15,137 nt of DNA, taken from NCBI GenBank assembly GCA_947486505.1, contig CANKTT010000024.1, positions 1-15,137 of the forward strand. Direction: 5' to 3'. The translations under genes were made by a program, and so were the position numbers. This DNA comes from Actinomycetota bacterium (GTDB lineage: Bacteria; Actinomycetota; Actinomycetes; S36-B12; UBA5976). This document shows positions 13,385-15,137 of this stretch, one piece after another. Numbering within the stretch: the stretch's first letter is position 1; each line of letters opens with the position of its first letter. The notes beneath the pieces were generated by a model, which saw only the letters and a list, made by a program, of their open reading frames with translations, was not told the origin of the DNA and made no database searches.

Positions 13385-13591
13385 ATGCAAACCACAATTA
13401 ATGTGTCAGGAATGACTTGTGGGCATTGTGTTTCCGCAGTAACTATGGAGTTATCACTACTGCCAACAGTTACGGAAGTTGAAGTGAATTTGGAATCCGG
13501 TCAGGTCACAATTACTTCTGACGCGGCGCTGGAACCAGCACAACTTGCTACCGCAGTCGACGAAGCCGGATACGAGCTCGTTCTTAACTAA
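13385..13591 (+). CDS. copZ: Copper chaperone CopZ (heavy-metal-associated domain)
   Basis: This 68-residue protein is a single HMA ferredoxin-like domain. The Cu(I)-binding loop is GMTCGHC (9-15) with cysteines 12 and 15, and VNLESGQVTI (35-44) and AVDEAGYELV (57-66) match the rest of the fold. CopZ binds cytosolic Cu(I) and passes it to CopA. GAAGGAGA six bases before ATG supports the start. The stop codon shares one base with the copA start (TAATG), so the two proteins are made in a linked ratio. Confidence 0.95.
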   Translation: MQTTINVSGMTCGHCVSAVTMELSLLPTVTEVEVNLESGQVTITSDAALEPAQLATAVDEAGYELVLN

Positions 13592-15137
13592 TGTCAACCC
13601 GAAGCGTTGAGCTCAGTGTAGGTGGAATGACCTGCGCATCTTGCTCACGTCGAGTTGAAAAATCTCTTGAGAAAATTGATGGCGTTCGAGCCTCGGTTAA
13701 CTATGCAACCGGCGTTGCCTTTGCAGATGTCGATCTGGACGTAACAAATGATGATTTGATTGCGGCAATTGAAAAGACCGGATACTCCGCGTCAGTTTCT
13801 GGCAAAGCCATTGAACTTTATGGCGTACGCGAGTTTCGAATCAGGTTGATTATTTCAGCAACACTAACGATTCCATTGATGACTATTTCCATGATGCCGA
13901 GTATGCAATTCACATTTTGGCAATTGGTTTGCGCTGCACTTGCCACACCAGTTGCAATTTGGGGCGCTTGGCCATTTCATCGTGCTGCCTTTTTGAATTT
14001 GCGGCATCGTGCTGTAACGATGGATTCACTAGTTAGTCTTGGTGTTTTGGTTTCCTACCTGTGGTCCACGTGGGCAGTTTTGTTTACTTCTGCCGGGGCA
14101 ATTGGAATGACGATGAATGCCGAATTTTTCCCAACGCGACAGCAAACCGCCCATCCTGGGTTGTACTTTGAAGTAGCAGCTGGCGTTACAACACTGGTGC
14201 TACTTGGAAAATTCTTAGAGCACAGAGCGCGCGAACAGTCTCAAAAAGCCATTGAGAATTTGGCGAGCTTAAATCCAAAATTTGCTCTGGTTATTAGAAA
14301 TGGCCAACACGTAAACACTGCAATCGAAGACGTCCAGGTTGGGGACACGATTTATGTTCCAGCCGGTAGTCAAATTCCCGTTGATGCAATCGTGATTTCA
14401 GGTTCTGGTCACGTGGACAACTCACTAGTGACTGGTGAATCCCTTCCGGTCGCAGTAAATGTTGGTGACGATGTGATTGGTGCCACGGTTTTGATCGATA
14501 CCGCTCTCACGATTCAAGCCAAAGCAGTTGGAAAAGACACAGTGCTTTCCGGAATCTCAAGACTTGTGCATCAAGCTCAAACTGGAAAAGCTGAAGTAAC
14601 ACGATTAGTGGATCGAGTTTCGGAAATTTTTGTGCCAATCGTGGTCGTGCTAGCGCTACTTACCGCCGCTACTTGGCTTGTCATAACTGGCGACTCAGGT
14701 TTTGCCATCACAACTGGAATCGCAGTCTTAGTGATTGCCTGCCCATGCGCTCTTGGGCTGGCTACGCCAACCGCACTATTAGTTGGAACTGGCCGAGGTG
14801 CTCAACTCGGAATTCTAATTCGAGGTCCACACGCCATTGAATCGAGCCAAAAAATTGATGTCATGATCATGGATAAAACTGGAACGCTCACTGATGGTCG
14901 AATGAGTGTCGTCGAAGTATGTACCAAAATTGAACCTATTGAACTATGGCAGATTGTTGATGCCCTTGAAGTTAGTTCAACGCATCCAATTGCGAGCAGT
15001 TTGCGGACACATGCTCGCAAATTCGACTTCACTAAATTGCTTGCGAGTTCTGTGCAAACTATTGGTGGATCTGGAGTGCAAGGTATCGTCGCAAGCCGAA
15101 CCTGCGCCTTAGGGTCACCCAAGTGGCTTGAAGTTCC
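13591..15137 (+). CDS. copA: Copper-exporting P1B-type ATPase CopA (3' end outside window)
   Basis: The visible part (515 residues, no stop before the window edge) is the front two thirds of a Cu(I)-exporting P1B-1 ATPase. In order: one N-terminal HMA domain with MTCASC (13-18), first membrane helices from about residue 88, the platform region, the actuator loop VTGES (280-284), the transport-site CPC in ACPCALGLATPT (C384, C386), the phosphorylation motif DKTGTLTDG (D428) and the P1B-specific His-Pro pair (H465, P466). The part missing includes the ATP-binding GDGIND region and the last two helices. It moves Cu(I) out of the cytoplasm with copZ as donor. Codon use is like the neighbours; no frameshift is seen. 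A csoR regulator, if present, is outside the window. Confidence 0.96.
   Translation, partial: MSTRSVELSVGGMTCASCSRRVEKSLEKIDGVRASVNYATGVAFADVDLDVTNDDLIAAIEKTGYSASVSGKAIELYGVREFRIRLIISATLTIPLMTISMMPSMQFTFWQLVCAALATPVAIWGAWPFHRAAFLNLRHRAVTMDSLVSLGVLVSYLWSTWAVLFTSAGAIGMTMNAEFFPTRQQTAHPGLYFEVAAGVTTLVLLGKFLEHRAREQSQKAIENLASLNPKFALVIRNGQHVNTAIEDVQVGDTIYVPAGSQIPVDAIVISGSGHVDNSLVTGESLPVAVNVGDDVIGATVLIDTALTIQAKAVGKDTVLSGISRLVHQAQTGKAEVTRLVDRVSEIFVPIVVVLALLTAATWLVITGDSGFAITTGIAVLVIACPCALGLATPTALLVGTGRGAQLGILIRGPHAIESSQKIDVMIMDKTGTLTDGRMSVVEVCTKIEPIELWQIVDALEVSSTHPIASSLRTHARKFDFTKLLASSVQTIGGSGVQGIVASRTCALGSPKWLEV

Noticed and set aside
1..15137. Mobile elements, CRISPR arrays, tRNA or rRNA genes
   Set aside because: I found no transposase or integrase frame, no regularly spaced repeats and no cloverleaf or rRNA-like segments on either strand.

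Overview
Organism. The window looks like a low-to-middle GC (upper 40s percent by eye), gene-dense actinobacterium. The order 5-formyltetrahydrofolate cyclo-ligase / galU / gephyrin-like MoeA homologue / RimJ-type acetyltransferase / GlpR-SepX-type membrane protein, with an FmdB zinc-ribbon gene close by, is the neighbourhood known from Mycobacterium tuberculosis (Rv0991c to Rv0996) and other Actinomycetota. The moderate GC and very short intergenic gaps would fit a streamlined freshwater lineage such as the acI group (Nanopelagicales). That placement is inference. The longest stretch without a gene is 176 bp (839-1014). I saw no tRNA, rRNA, CRISPR array, insertion sequence, prophage or attachment site.

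Layout. (1) 18-838: a YceI-like lipid-binding protein converges on a 64-residue unknown protein across a strong bidirectional terminator. (2) 1015-3263, plus strand: moaC, a moaB/mog-type gene and a DUF445 membrane protein are packed without gaps; the first two serve molybdenum cofactor synthesis. (3) 7533-3278, minus strand: an FAD-dependent oxidoreductase, a conserved actinobacterial protein usually labelled 3-methyladenine DNA glycosylase, a CAX-type cation antiporter with its own promoter and dyad, and a two-domain Sua5 tRNA-modification enzyme. (4) 7598-8440: a 59-residue acidic protein converges on a SAF-domain, CpaB-like membrane protein. (5) 8522-9529, plus strand: an FmdB/Ruc-like zinc ribbon runs by overlapping reading frames into two crcB/fluC fluoride channel genes, whose end overlaps the convergent folate cyclo-ligase gene (10088-9522). 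(6) 10120-13345: galU, the gephyrin-like gene (glp), an acetyltransferase, then the membrane partner glpR/sepX. (7) 13385 to the end: copper chaperone copZ is coupled to the copper-exporting P-type ATPase copA, which runs off the window.

How the genes relate. The most interesting part is region 6. Glp and its membrane receptor GlpR (SepX in Streptomyces) are known to link FtsZ to septation in Actinobacteria. Here Glp is only 307 residues long and appears to lack the whole of MoeA domain II in a clean in-frame way, while keeping the hallmarks of the cell-division paralogue. GlpR is compact, with three predicted membrane helices, a short linker with a conserved Trp/Pro motif and a terminal charged helix.

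Expression signals. Several genes have a TAnnnT -10-like hexamer 6-9 nt before a start codon without a Shine-Dalgarno sequence, which suggests leaderless mRNAs. Two others have the hexamer 21-22 nt upstream together with a good ribosome binding site. The most striking case is the 31-bp gap between the folate cyclo-ligase and galU genes, which carries two such hexamers back to back.
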